A stretch of DNA of 7,080 nt from Betaproteobacteria bacterium (GTDB lineage Bacteria; Pseudomonadota; Gammaproteobacteria; Burkholderiales; Gallionellaceae): contig JAGWMH010000094.1 in the NCBI GenBank assembly GCA_028871775.1, positions 1 through 7,080 of the forward strand, written 5' to 3'. The notes beneath the pieces are model-generated. The model saw only the letters and a program-made list of their open reading frames with translations, had not been told where the DNA came from and ran no database searches. The position numbers and the translations under genes are program-made. Numbering within the stretch: position 1 is the stretch's first letter; every line of letters starts with the position of its first letter. Positions 1-7,080 of the stretch are shown piece by piece.

Positions 1-7
1 GAAAAGA

Positions 8-295
8 ATGACCATCCAGGCTGTGCCCAAGAAGACGCTGCGCCTCGTGATTCATGGCCGCGTGCAAGGTGTATTCTTCCGCGACTCGATGCGCCGCGAA
101 GCGCAAAGACTGGGGGTTGCAGGCTGGGTGCGCAACTGCGGCGATGGCTCGGTGGAAGCCGCGGTGCAGGGCGAGGCCGCCGCTGTGGATGCCATCATGC
201 GCTGGGCGCACCGCGGCCCGCAGTATGCGCAGGTGGAGCGGGTCGAAACCGAGCCGGATAATGGCAGTTACAACAGCTTCGAAGTCATCGGCTAA
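8..295 (+). CDS. acyP: Acylphosphatase
   Basis: This 95-residue protein matches the acylphosphatase family (EC 3.6.1.7), small cytosolic enzymes that hydrolyse acyl phosphates such as carbamoyl phosphate and 1,3-bisphosphoglycerate. The signature GRVQGVFFR at residues 17-25 supplies the phosphate-binding loop and the catalytic Arg25. The second signature, GWVRNCGDGSVE at 39-50, supplies the catalytic Asn43. The length is typical for the family (about 90-100 residues), and the C-terminal YNSFEVIG forms the expected last strand. The ATG lies only seven bases into the window, so just part of the leader (gaaaaga) is visible and the ribosome binding site cannot be judged. The next gene begins two bases after its stop, which implies co-transcription. 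The physiological role of bacterial acylphosphatases is generally unclear. Confidence 0.95.
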   Translation: MTIQAVPKKTLRLVIHGRVQGVFFRDSMRREAQRLGVAGWVRNCGDGSVEAAVQGEAAAVDAIMRWAHRGPQYAQVERVETEPDNGSYNSFEVIG

Positions 296-297
296 TC

Positions 298-1104
298 ATG
301 AAGACCATCCTCGTTACCGGATCGACCGACGGCATAGGGCTGGAAACCGCGCTGGAGCTGGCAAGCCGCGGGCATTCAGTGGTGCTGCACGGGCGCAACG
401 AGGAAAGGGTGCAGCGTGCCCGCGATGTGATCCAGCGTGCCGCACCGGATGCAGTGCTGCACACCGCGCATGCCGACCTTGCCGATCCCGCCGCCGTTGC
501 GCACATGGTGCAAGGTCTCGCGGCGCGCCTGCCGAAGCTGGATGTGCTGATCAACAATGCCGGCGTGTACATGACCGAACGCCGGGTTTCAAAAGCGGGT
601 TTCGAGATGACGCTGGCGGTGAACTACCTCGCGCACTTCCTGCTCACCGTGCTGCTGCTGCCGCTTTTGAAAAAATCCCCCGAGCCGCGCGTGGTCACGG
701 TCAGCTCGATTGCGCATACGCGCGGAAGCATCGAGTTCGGCAACCTGAATGCCGAGCATCATTTCGATGCCTACCATGCTTACGCCAATTCGAAGCTCGC
801 CGACACCCTGTTTGCCAACGAACTGGCACGGCGCGAACCGTGGCTCGCCTCCAACAGCCTGCATCCCGGCGTGATCGACACCAAGCTGCTGCACACCGGT
901 TTCGACGCAAAAGGCGATAGCGTAGCGGTTGGCGCGCGCACTTCGGTGTACCTCGCCGCCTCGCCCGAAGTCAAAGGCGTTTCGGGAAAATACTTCGACA
1001 ACTGCGCCGCCATCCAGCCTGCACCGCTGGCATTGGATCGCAAGCTGGCGCAGCAATTGTGGGAATGGTCGGAGAACGCCGTGCGGCCTTGGCTTCCAGC
1101 CTGA
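298..1104 (+). CDS. Short-chain dehydrogenase/reductase (SDR), retinol-dehydrogenase-like
   Basis: This 268-residue protein is a classical SDR, an NAD(P)-dependent oxidoreductase with a Rossmann fold. The cofactor motif TGSTDGIG is at residues 7-14 and NNAG at 86-89. The catalytic set is Asn109 (in VNYLAHF), Ser136/137, and Tyr162-x-x-x-Lys166 (YANSK), followed by HPG at 189-191. Arg33 after the second strand (LHGRN) suggests a preference for NADP(H). The VNYLAHF segment and the late GKYFDNC segment resemble the retinol dehydrogenase/WW-domain oxidoreductase branch of SDRs, but bacterial members act on varied or unknown substrates. There is no signal peptide, so it is cytosolic. It starts two bases after the acylphosphatase stop and has no strong ribosome binding site of its own, so translational coupling is likely. 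No terminator is evident downstream. The substrate cannot be predicted. Confidence 0.93.
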   Translation: MKTILVTGSTDGIGLETALELASRGHSVVLHGRNEERVQRARDVIQRAAPDAVLHTAHADLADPAAVAHMVQGLAARLPKLDVLINNAGVYMTERRVSKAGFEMTLAVNYLAHFLLTVLLLPLLKKSPEPRVVTVSSIAHTRGSIEFGNLNAEHHFDAYHAYANSKLADTLFANELARREPWLASNSLHPGVIDTKLLHTGFDAKGDSVAVGARTSVYLAASPEVKGVSGKYFDNCAAIQPAPLALDRKLAQQLWEWSENAVRPWLPA

Positions 1105-1165
1105 AGAAACAACATAAACAGGCTTGATGCAACATTTTGGGGAAATGCTGAACAAGTCCAAGACC

Positions 1166-1275
1166 GTCATTGCGAGCGCAGCGAAGCAATCCAGAAAGCC
1201 TCAAAGATCACATAGTCGTGGATCGCCACGTCCCGCCACGCTTCGCTCGCGGCTAAAGGCGCTCCTCGCGATGAC
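1166..1275. repeat. Imperfect palindromic dispersed repeat ('VIASAAKQS' type, MITE-like)
   Basis: The ends are near-perfect inverted repeats: gtcattgcgag at 1166-1176 and ctcgcgatgac at 1265-1275, matching at 10 of 11 positions. Inside, the left arm continues with gcgcagcgaagcaatcc and the right arm carries cgcttcgctcgcgg, so the whole element can fold back on itself. A small inner hairpin, CGTGG-atcg-CCACG, lies at 1217-1230. This matches a repeat scattered in many proteobacterial genomes, whose forward translation reads VIASAAKQS near the start and LLAMT near the end and is often mis-annotated as a protein. It sits between the ends of the convergent SDR and receptor genes and could serve as a bidirectional transcript-end structure. 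Its mode of spread is not visible here. Confidence 0.85.
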
Positions 1276-1294
1276 ATATTTATTCAGCGTTTCC

Positions 1295-3511
1295 CTAGAA
1301 AGAAAAACCCATTTCGGCTGTCACATTGCGTCCCGGCAGCAGGAAGAATGAATAGGCCTTCACGTCCAGCAAATTATTGATGGCAACAGACCCTTTAACG
1401 CCCCTGGAAAATGCATAGCCGAGCTTGGCATTCACCATGGTGTGGGCATCGTAGCTGGTGGGCACTCCTTCGAACATGTCGGTGTTTTTTGCAGTCATGA
1501 AAACGTGGCTTATGTAGCGGACATCCAGTGCGCCAGACCATGATCCTTGTTGTGCAGCCAGCCCGATGCCGGCGATATTCCTTGGGGAGTCGGTCAGCCG
1601 CTTGCCAACGCTCAGCGGGTCGGTGGGGTTGTCGAGCATCCTTGACTCCACGTAGGCATAGTTGGCATCCAGCTCCAGCCAGCTCGCCAATCTTGTGGCG
1701 GCTCCCAGTTCAATTCCGCTGACTTTTGCCTTGCCCGCGTTAATCCGTTGCGACAGCACTAGAGGGGTGATCTGCTGCAAATAGATCAGGTTGCTCAGCA
1801 GCGTTTCGTAGTAGGTCGCACTGATCCTGGTGTATTCCTTCAGTCGCAGCTCCCCTCCCGCTTCCCATGTCTCGCCGCGCTCGGGTTGAAGGTTGGGGTC
1901 GCCTCGCGTCGTCAGGCCATTGATGGTAGAGGTGGCGTACATATCCAGATTGGCCGGCGCCCGGAAAGATTTTCCATAAGATGCGCGCAGCGTTGCCGCT
2001 TCCGTCGGCTTGTATACCGCGGATATTTTCGGGCTGAAAGCGGAGGCGCCGCGTGCCGCAAAGGCCGTGGCGCCGGTCGGTGCGGTGTTCCTGAAGTTGT
2101 CGCCACTCGTATTCCAGTCATCCCACCGCCCGCCCAGATAGACATTGAGCGTTTCCGCCATGCGTATCTCGTCCTGCGCGAAAAAAGAGGTCGTGGCCGA
2201 ACTGCCGTTGTAGCCCCCGTCCAGGGAGACGCGGGCGTCGGGGTTGCGCCAACTGGAAAGCCCGTATGTCCGCTGGTTCGCCATGTCGCGATGGAATGCC
2301 AAGCCGGTTACGATGAATTGCCTTGTCCCAACCGGGAAACTCAGTTGAGCCGTGCCGTCGGTGCCGCCGTTCGGCGTATCCGTCAGGGTTCCTGCGCCGC
2401 TGCCCCATGTTGCGGCGGCACCGGCTTGGGTAAAGCTGTAGGCGCGGACGATTTTTGCGAGGTCGATTTTCAGCAGATAATCGTTTCCGGCTGTGCCCTC
2501 ATAGCCTACGAAATACCGCGTGGCCGCCTCGCGCAGCGGAGAATTGTTGGCGAAGGCGGATTCCGCCAAGGTCACGCGCTGACCATTGATGCCCAGCGTT
2601 CCTGCTGAAACAGGCGCTCCTGCGGCATTTCTGAGGTAGGTGTTGAACAGCGTGTAGCCCTGGTTGGTTTCCTGATAAGCAATCCCGCCATAAATTTTGT
2701 CACGGGCGTTCAGGTCATAAAACAGTTTGGCCGTCGCATTGGCGGACCTCCACGGAGCAGCGCCCTTGTCGCCAACCAGATAGGCCGGCGCGCCATCACG
2801 CGTCGTGGTCGCCTGTGCTCCCGTAACGGCGGTGCCCGCAGCGCCTGCAACCGGCGTCCTGACCACGAAATCGTTCACATAGCTGTCACGGCCCTGGTAA
2901 CCGAATCCCGCGACGATGCCCAATCCTTGATCCGACTTGTTGCGAAAATAGATGCTGGCATCCGCACCGCTGGCATCGCCCCAGCCTTTTTTCAGCTTTG
3001 CCGTGAGCTCGCGTTTATTTGGCGATTTGGTAATGATGTTGATGACGCCGCCGATCGCGTTGCTGCCATACAGCGAAGAAAATGCACCGGGCACAACTTC
3101 GATTCGCTCAATATCTTCGGCAAACGGGATTCTCCAGTTTACTTTTCCCGAACTGGCGTCCTGAAGGGGCTGACCATCGAGCAGGATAAGTGTCTTGTTC
3201 TGATCTATTCCACGCAGCGACATGCCGCTGGTTCCTGAAGTGCCCTGCGACTGGCCAAGCGCGCCATTTTGCAGATAGAGGCTGGGCACCTGAAAAAGCA
3301 TATCACCCAGACGGGAAATATTTTTATCTTCCATTTGCCTGGCGGTAACCACGGTTGCTGCGGTGGGGACATCGGATACCAGCCCTGTCGTTCTGGTCGC
3401 AGTCACCACAACCTCGTCCATCATGCTCTCGCCTGCGGCATAAGCGGCACTGCATTGTGTTCCAGCCAGAGCAGCCAGTGCCGCGTACCATGCAAGAATT
3501 TTCCTGTTCAT
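1295..3511 (-). CDS. TonB-dependent outer-membrane receptor
   Basis: This 738-residue protein is a TonB-dependent receptor, a 22-strand outer-membrane barrel with an N-terminal plug that imports a scarce ligand using energy from TonB-ExbB-ExbD. The chosen start (MNRK) gives a clean signal peptide of about 25-26 residues ending AAYA-A, and GGGGA lies just upstream of the ATG. The frame stays open upstream to 3574, but that extension would precede the signal peptide and overlap the hairpin. A TonB box (DEVVVTA, residues 32-38) follows. The plug covers roughly 45-165, with LRGIDQNKTLILLDGQPL and the hallmark RIEVVPG...SSLYGSNAIGGVINIITK. The barrel includes FRAPANLDMY and PNLQPERGETWEAGGEL and ends in the aromatic residue expected for Bam recognition (GFSF). 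The mature protein has no cysteine. The style resembles siderophore/colicin and cobalamin receptors, but the ligand is unknown. It lies downstream of nirS on the same strand, behind a terminator-like hairpin, and has no obvious promoter of its own. Confidence 0.93.
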   Translation of the reverse strand: MNRKILAWYAALAALAGTQCSAAYAAGESMMDEVVVTATRTTGLVSDVPTAATVVTARQMEDKNISRLGDMLFQVPSLYLQNGALGQSQGTSGTSGMSLRGIDQNKTLILLDGQPLQDASSGKVNWRIPFAEDIERIEVVPGAFSSLYGSNAIGGVINIITKSPNKRELTAKLKKGWGDASGADASIYFRNKSDQGLGIVAGFGYQGRDSYVNDFVVRTPVAGAAGTAVTGAQATTTRDGAPAYLVGDKGAAPWRSANATAKLFYDLNARDKIYGGIAYQETNQGYTLFNTYLRNAAGAPVSAGTLGINGQRVTLAESAFANNSPLREAATRYFVGYEGTAGNDYLLKIDLAKIVRAYSFTQAGAAATWGSGAGTLTDTPNGGTDGTAQLSFPVGTRQFIVTGLAFHRDMANQRTYGLSSWRNPDARVSLDGGYNGSSATTSFFAQDEIRMAETLNVYLGGRWDDWNTSGDNFRNTAPTGATAFAARGASAFSPKISAVYKPTEAATLRASYGKSFRAPANLDMYATSTINGLTTRGDPNLQPERGETWEAGGELRLKEYTRISATYYETLLSNLIYLQQITPLVLSQRINAGKAKVSGIELGAATRLASWLELDANYAYVESRMLDNPTDPLSVGKRLTDSPRNIAGIGLAAQQGSWSGALDVRYISHVFMTAKNTDMFEGVPTSYDAHTMVNAKLGYAFSRGVKGSVAINNLLDVKAYSFFLLPGRNVTAEMGFSF

Positions 3512-3561
3512 GCTTCCCCATTTGCAGCAGAGGCCAACCTGATGTTCTCCACGAAGTAAAA

Positions 3562-3584
3562 CGGGCGGGAACATGTCCCGCCCG
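3562..3584 (-). terminator. Rho-independent terminator after nirS
   Basis: A perfect 9-bp GC-rich stem (cgggcggga / tcccgcccg) with a 5-base loop is followed, on the minus strand, by TTTTACTT. It lies about 21 bases past the nirS stop and about 50 bases before the receptor start, so it most likely ends the nirS transcript. The T-run has only four consecutive T residues, so some readthrough into the receptor gene is possible. Confidence 0.8.
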
Positions 3585-3605
3585 CAGCCGCAGCATACTG
3601 CCAGA

Positions 3606-5393
<1,788 letters not shown>

Positions 5394-5446
5394 TTAGAAA
5401 TCCCTTTTAGTAACAGTATGCACCTGTATGCGTGTGTGTCAACGCC

Positions 5447-5479
5447 AAATAGAAATGTGCCAGCCCCAAGTAGTAATGT
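5447..5479 (+). repeat. Two 12-bp direct repeats, possible insertion-sequence end relic
   Basis: AAATAGAAATGT (5447-5458) and AAGTAGTAATGT (5468-5479) agree at 10 of 12 positions, are each preceded by CC, and are 21 bases apart. A TGTCAACG lies just before them at 5437-5444. Short spaced direct repeats inside a TG-starting end are a feature of IS21-family termini, so this may be a remnant of such an end. No transposase or second end is present. The repeats themselves are certain; their origin is inference. Confidence 0.4.
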
Positions 5480-5544
5480 TTATTTTCTTCCAAAAGCGCA
5501 TACCCTTGGTTGTTGCGGTTATATCGCGCCGAAATGTGTTCATA

Positions 5545-5559
5545 TGTTAACTATTAACA
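5545..5559. promoter_or_regulatory. Palindromic candidate operator or upstream activator site
   Basis: TGTTAA-CTA-TTAACA is a perfect inverted repeat with 6-bp arms and a 3-base spacer. It is nested against an outer pair, TGTGTT (5535-5540) and AACACA (5556-5561). It lies roughly 115-130 bases upstream of the start predicted from the sigma-54-like promoter at 5647-5663, a normal distance for an enhancer-binding protein. The spacing does not match the NifA (TGT-N10-ACA) or NorR (GT-N7-AC) consensus, so no regulator is assigned. Confidence 0.4.
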
Positions 5560-5646
5560 CAAATGTTTACGTTCACTTTGGACGTAATCCTCTGTCAGAT
5601 TAATTGGTATTTCTAAAAAATTCTTTAATAACATGCTGATATAACT

Positions 5647-5663
5647 TTGGCATGCTTCTCGCT
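5647..5663 (+). promoter_or_regulatory. Candidate sigma-54 (-24/-12) promoter
   Basis: TTGGCATGCTTCTCGCT matches the sigma-54 consensus YTGGCACGR-N3-TTGCW at 11 of 14 informative positions. The essential GG (5649-5650) and GC (5661-5662) are exactly 12 bases apart. The predicted start is near 5674, leaving a leader of about 59 bases before the cysteine-repeat gene. A sigma-70 alternative, TTGGTA (5604-5609) with AATAAC (5627-5632) at 17-base spacing, also exists but is weaker. No rpoN-dependent activator gene is in the window. Confidence 0.45.
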
Positions 5664-5732
5664 ATATTGAGATTAGCATTATGCGCTTTAGCTTTAATGA
5701 GTATTTTTAATCAACGAGAAGGAGTAAACATC

Positions 5733-6083
5733 ATGACAAATAATAAACTTTTAAAACTTGCAGCTTTGGCGCTTGTTTCTGCCGCAACCTTTACAACACA
5801 AGCTGCTTTCGCTGACGGGCTGTCCTGCTCCGACTGGAGCTTCAACAATGCGGGTTGCGCGGCATACCTCAAGCCATCCCAGAAAAAGGCAGAAGCCATC
5901 GTGACGGCTTCCACCGATAAGGCTTCCTGCGCTGATTGGAGCTTCAACAATCCGGGCTGCGCGGCGTACCTCAAGCCAACCGAGAAGAAGGCAGTAGCCA
6001 TTGTGACAGCTTCCGCCGGCGGGACAGTGTGCTCTGACTGGAGCTTTAACGACTCGGGCTGCGCGGCTTACATCCGCCGCTAA
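5733..6083 (+). CDS. Secreted three-repeat cysteine-pair protein of unknown function
   Basis: This 116-residue protein belongs to no family I recognise. A signal peptide of about 27 residues ends AFA-DG, so the mature protein (about 89 residues) should be exported. It consists of three units with an exact 34-residue period. The core is C-[SA]-D-W-S-F-N-[ND]-x-G-C-A-A-Y-[LI], with cysteines at 32/42, 66/76 and 100/110. Two similar linkers (KPSQKKAEAIVTAS, KPTEKKAVAIVTAS) join the cores, and the third unit stops after IRR. Each core could close an 11-residue disulfide loop, or the cysteines could bind metal; neither is proven. There is no CxxCH, so it is not a c-type cytochrome. The start is supported by AAGGAG eight bases upstream. 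The frame is open further upstream to 5652, but that extension lacks a good ribosome binding site and precedes the signal peptide. It is divergent from nirS. Confidence 0.85.
   Translation: MTNNKLLKLAALALVSAATFTTQAAFADGLSCSDWSFNNAGCAAYLKPSQKKAEAIVTASTDKASCADWSFNNPGCAAYLKPTEKKAVAIVTASAGGTVCSDWSFNDSGCAAYIRR
5826..6080 (+). repeat. 102-bp in-frame tandem repeat (2.5 copies)
   Basis: Units lie at 5826-5927, 5928-6029 and 6030-6080 (the last is truncated) and encode the 34-residue period of the cysteine-repeat protein. The cores are well conserved in DNA (for example gactggagcttcaacaa against gattggagcttcaacaa), while the linkers have diverged more. This suggests duplication of one unit followed by selection on the cysteine cores. 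Confidence 0.85.
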
Positions 6084-6104
6084 TGCGCTAAAGTCTGTAA
6101 TCGG

Positions 6105-6135
6105 GACGGCCGGCTATTGCCGGCCGTCTTGTTTT
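6105..6135 (+). terminator. Rho-independent terminator after the cysteine-repeat gene
   Basis: A perfect 10-bp stem (gacggccggc / gccggccgtc, 6105-6114 with 6119-6128) closes a TATT loop and is followed by TTGTTTT. It lies 21 bases after the stop codon, so the small gene is probably transcribed alone. Confidence 0.9.
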
Positions 6136-6444
6136 GTATCAGCCTCATCGTTTTCTGCGGTACCTGCTGCCTCCTGGCATCCCCAATTCCCACCCACACC
6201 AAAGCCGGTGACGTCGCTCGCCGCTTTGCCGTCCGGCCTGCACCGCATCCAGCACCAACGCCTCGCGGTTGTTCGGCACGCAGCTGGCTGTACCCCAACC
6301 CGTGTCAGGCCGCGCTGTTCATGACAATTGGGGAAATTTGCGCGCTATTGTGTGATCGCACTGCCGGTAGTTAATGCTGTTGCCGGCGGCAAAGTATGGC
6401 AAAATCGCGGCCGCTCATCTCAACCCCAACCGGTTATTCTCCAG
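6129..6444. other. Intergenic stretch before the Nramp-like gene
   Basis: About 316 bases with no convincing gene. Open frames on either strand here have no family likeness, and both run into the preceding terminator. No riboswitch or clear operator is recognisable. A promoter for the transporter should lie near the 3' end. The TATGGCAAAAT segment around 6395-6405 is a plausible -10 area, but no well-spaced -35 partner is convincing. Confidence 0.5.
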
Positions 6445-7080
6445 ATGAAAAAAACGCTTTCCCAATGGCTTGGCAAGCTTGGGCCCGGGCTGATTACCGG
6501 AGCAGCCGATGATGACCCCAGCGGCATTGCCACGTATTCCCAGGGCGGTGCGCAATATGGTTTTGGCACATTGTGGACGCTGCTGTTTACTTATCCACTG
6601 ATGGTCGGAATCCAGGTGATCAGTGCGCGCATCGGCTGCGTCACGGGCCACGGCCTGGCGGCCAACATGGCAAAGACCAACCCGCGCGGAGTCACACTGT
6701 CCTTGGTCGCACTGCTGCTGGTGGCCAACACCATCAACATCGGGGCCGATCTGGCGGCAATGGCAGACGCCCTTAAATTGTCGGTTGGCGGGCCGAGACA
6801 CATTTATGCCGTCGCTTTGGGCATGATCTGTTTGCTATTGCAGGTGTTCATACCTTACCAACGCTACGTAGGTGTATTGAAGTGGTTAACATTGACATTA
6901 TTCGCTTATGTGGGAACCGTATTTGCCTCCCATGTGCCATGGGGCGAGGTGTTGCGCGGAACGTTTGTGCCGAAACTTGAAATCTCACAAAACTACCTTC
7001 TTCTCATCGTTGCAATTTTTGGCACGACGATCAGCCCCTATTTGTTTTTCTGGCAGGCAGCCCAGGAAGTGGAGGAACTG
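6445..7080 (+). CDS. Nramp-like divalent metal transporter (partial, N-terminal 212 residues)
   Basis: The frame is open from the ATG at 6445 to the window edge and is cut off there. The protein resembles the Nramp/MntH superfamily of inner-membrane proton- or sodium-coupled metal importers with a LeuT fold. Residues 12-32 (GPGLITGAADDDPSGIAT) form the broken first helix. Further hydrophobic segments lie near 43-60, 83-100, 119-137, 147-163 and 184-203, the last being the sixth-helix region GTTISPYLFFWQ. Canonical Nramps have DPGN in helix 1 and MPH in helix 6; here the equivalent positions read DPSG (24-27) and SPY (197-199). The metal-binding Asn and Met therefore appear to be replaced, so the substrate may not be Mn or Fe. 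This sequence type is usually annotated simply as an Nramp-family transporter. There is no good ribosome binding site before the ATG, but the start fits the family's N-terminus. Confidence 0.88.
   Translation, partial: MKKTLSQWLGKLGPGLITGAADDDPSGIATYSQGGAQYGFGTLWTLLFTYPLMVGIQVISARIGCVTGHGLAANMAKTNPRGVTLSLVALLLVANTINIGADLAAMADALKLSVGGPRHIYAVALGMICLLLQVFIPYQRYVGVLKWLTLTLFAYVGTVFASHVPWGEVLRGTFVPKLEISQNYLLLIVAIFGTTISPYLFFWQAAQEVEEL

Noticed and set aside
54..920. Long plus-strand frame (288 codons) overlapping acylphosphatase and SDR
   Set aside because: It is out of frame with two clear enzyme families and has a low-complexity Arg/Ala/Cys-rich composition.
1124..1351. Open frame of 75 codons reading VIASAAKQS ... 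LLAMT
   Set aside because: This is the known spurious translation of the dispersed palindromic repeat. It also overlaps the 3' end of the receptor gene.
1886..2608. Long plus-strand open frame (240 codons) opposite the receptor gene
   Set aside because: It is antisense to an unmistakable TonB-dependent receptor and has an arginine-rich composition with no domain. It is a GC-driven shadow.
5545..5559. NifA or NorR binding site
   Set aside because: The palindrome gives TGT-N9-ACA and GT-N9-AC, not the required N10 and N7 spacings.
6117..6374. Open frame of 85 codons after the cysteine-repeat gene
   Set aside because: It would start with TTG inside the terminator loop, has no ribosome binding site and shows no recognisable domain.
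6407..6414. GCGGCCGC palindrome before the transporter gene
   Set aside because: It is a short GC palindrome (a NotI recognition sequence) with no surrounding structure and is expected by chance.

Overview
The window looks like part of a chromosome from a Gram-negative, denitrification-capable proteobacterium. The outer-membrane TonB-dependent receptor, the periplasmic cytochrome cd1 nitrite reductase and the dispersed 'VIASAAKQS'-type palindromic repeat all fit Betaproteobacteria, perhaps the Nitrosomonadales/Gallionellales group. That placement is inference from gene style, not a database match. The genes are moderately GC-rich, while the control region between nirS and the cysteine-repeat gene is clearly AT-rich.

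Layout. Positions 8-1104 (+) hold a tight pair: an acylphosphatase and, two bases after its stop, a short-chain dehydrogenase/reductase. Positions 1105-1294 separate this pair from a convergent gene and contain an imperfect palindromic dispersed repeat of about 110 bp. Two genes follow on the minus strand. nirS (3606-5270) comes first in transcription order, then a TonB-dependent receptor (1295-3511), with a strong hairpin terminator between them. An AT-rich intergenic region (5271-5732) separates nirS from a divergent small gene (5733-6083). That gene encodes a secreted protein built from 34-residue cysteine-pair repeats and ends at a textbook Rho-independent terminator. After about 316 bp with no convincing gene, an Nramp-like membrane transporter starts at 6445 and runs off the window.

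How the genes may work together. NirS reduces nitrite to nitric oxide in the periplasm using heme c and heme d1. All expected heme ligands and both distal-pocket histidines are present, so it should be active. None of the usual nir partners (nirC, nirF, nirM, nirN, heme d1 synthesis genes) are in the window, so NirS depends on genes elsewhere. The receptor downstream may import an iron- or metal-containing compound, but its substrate cannot be read from the sequence. The most unusual item is the three-unit cysteine-repeat protein divergent from nirS. It has a good signal peptide, a strong ribosome binding site, a candidate sigma-54 promoter and an upstream palindrome. I do not recognise its family.
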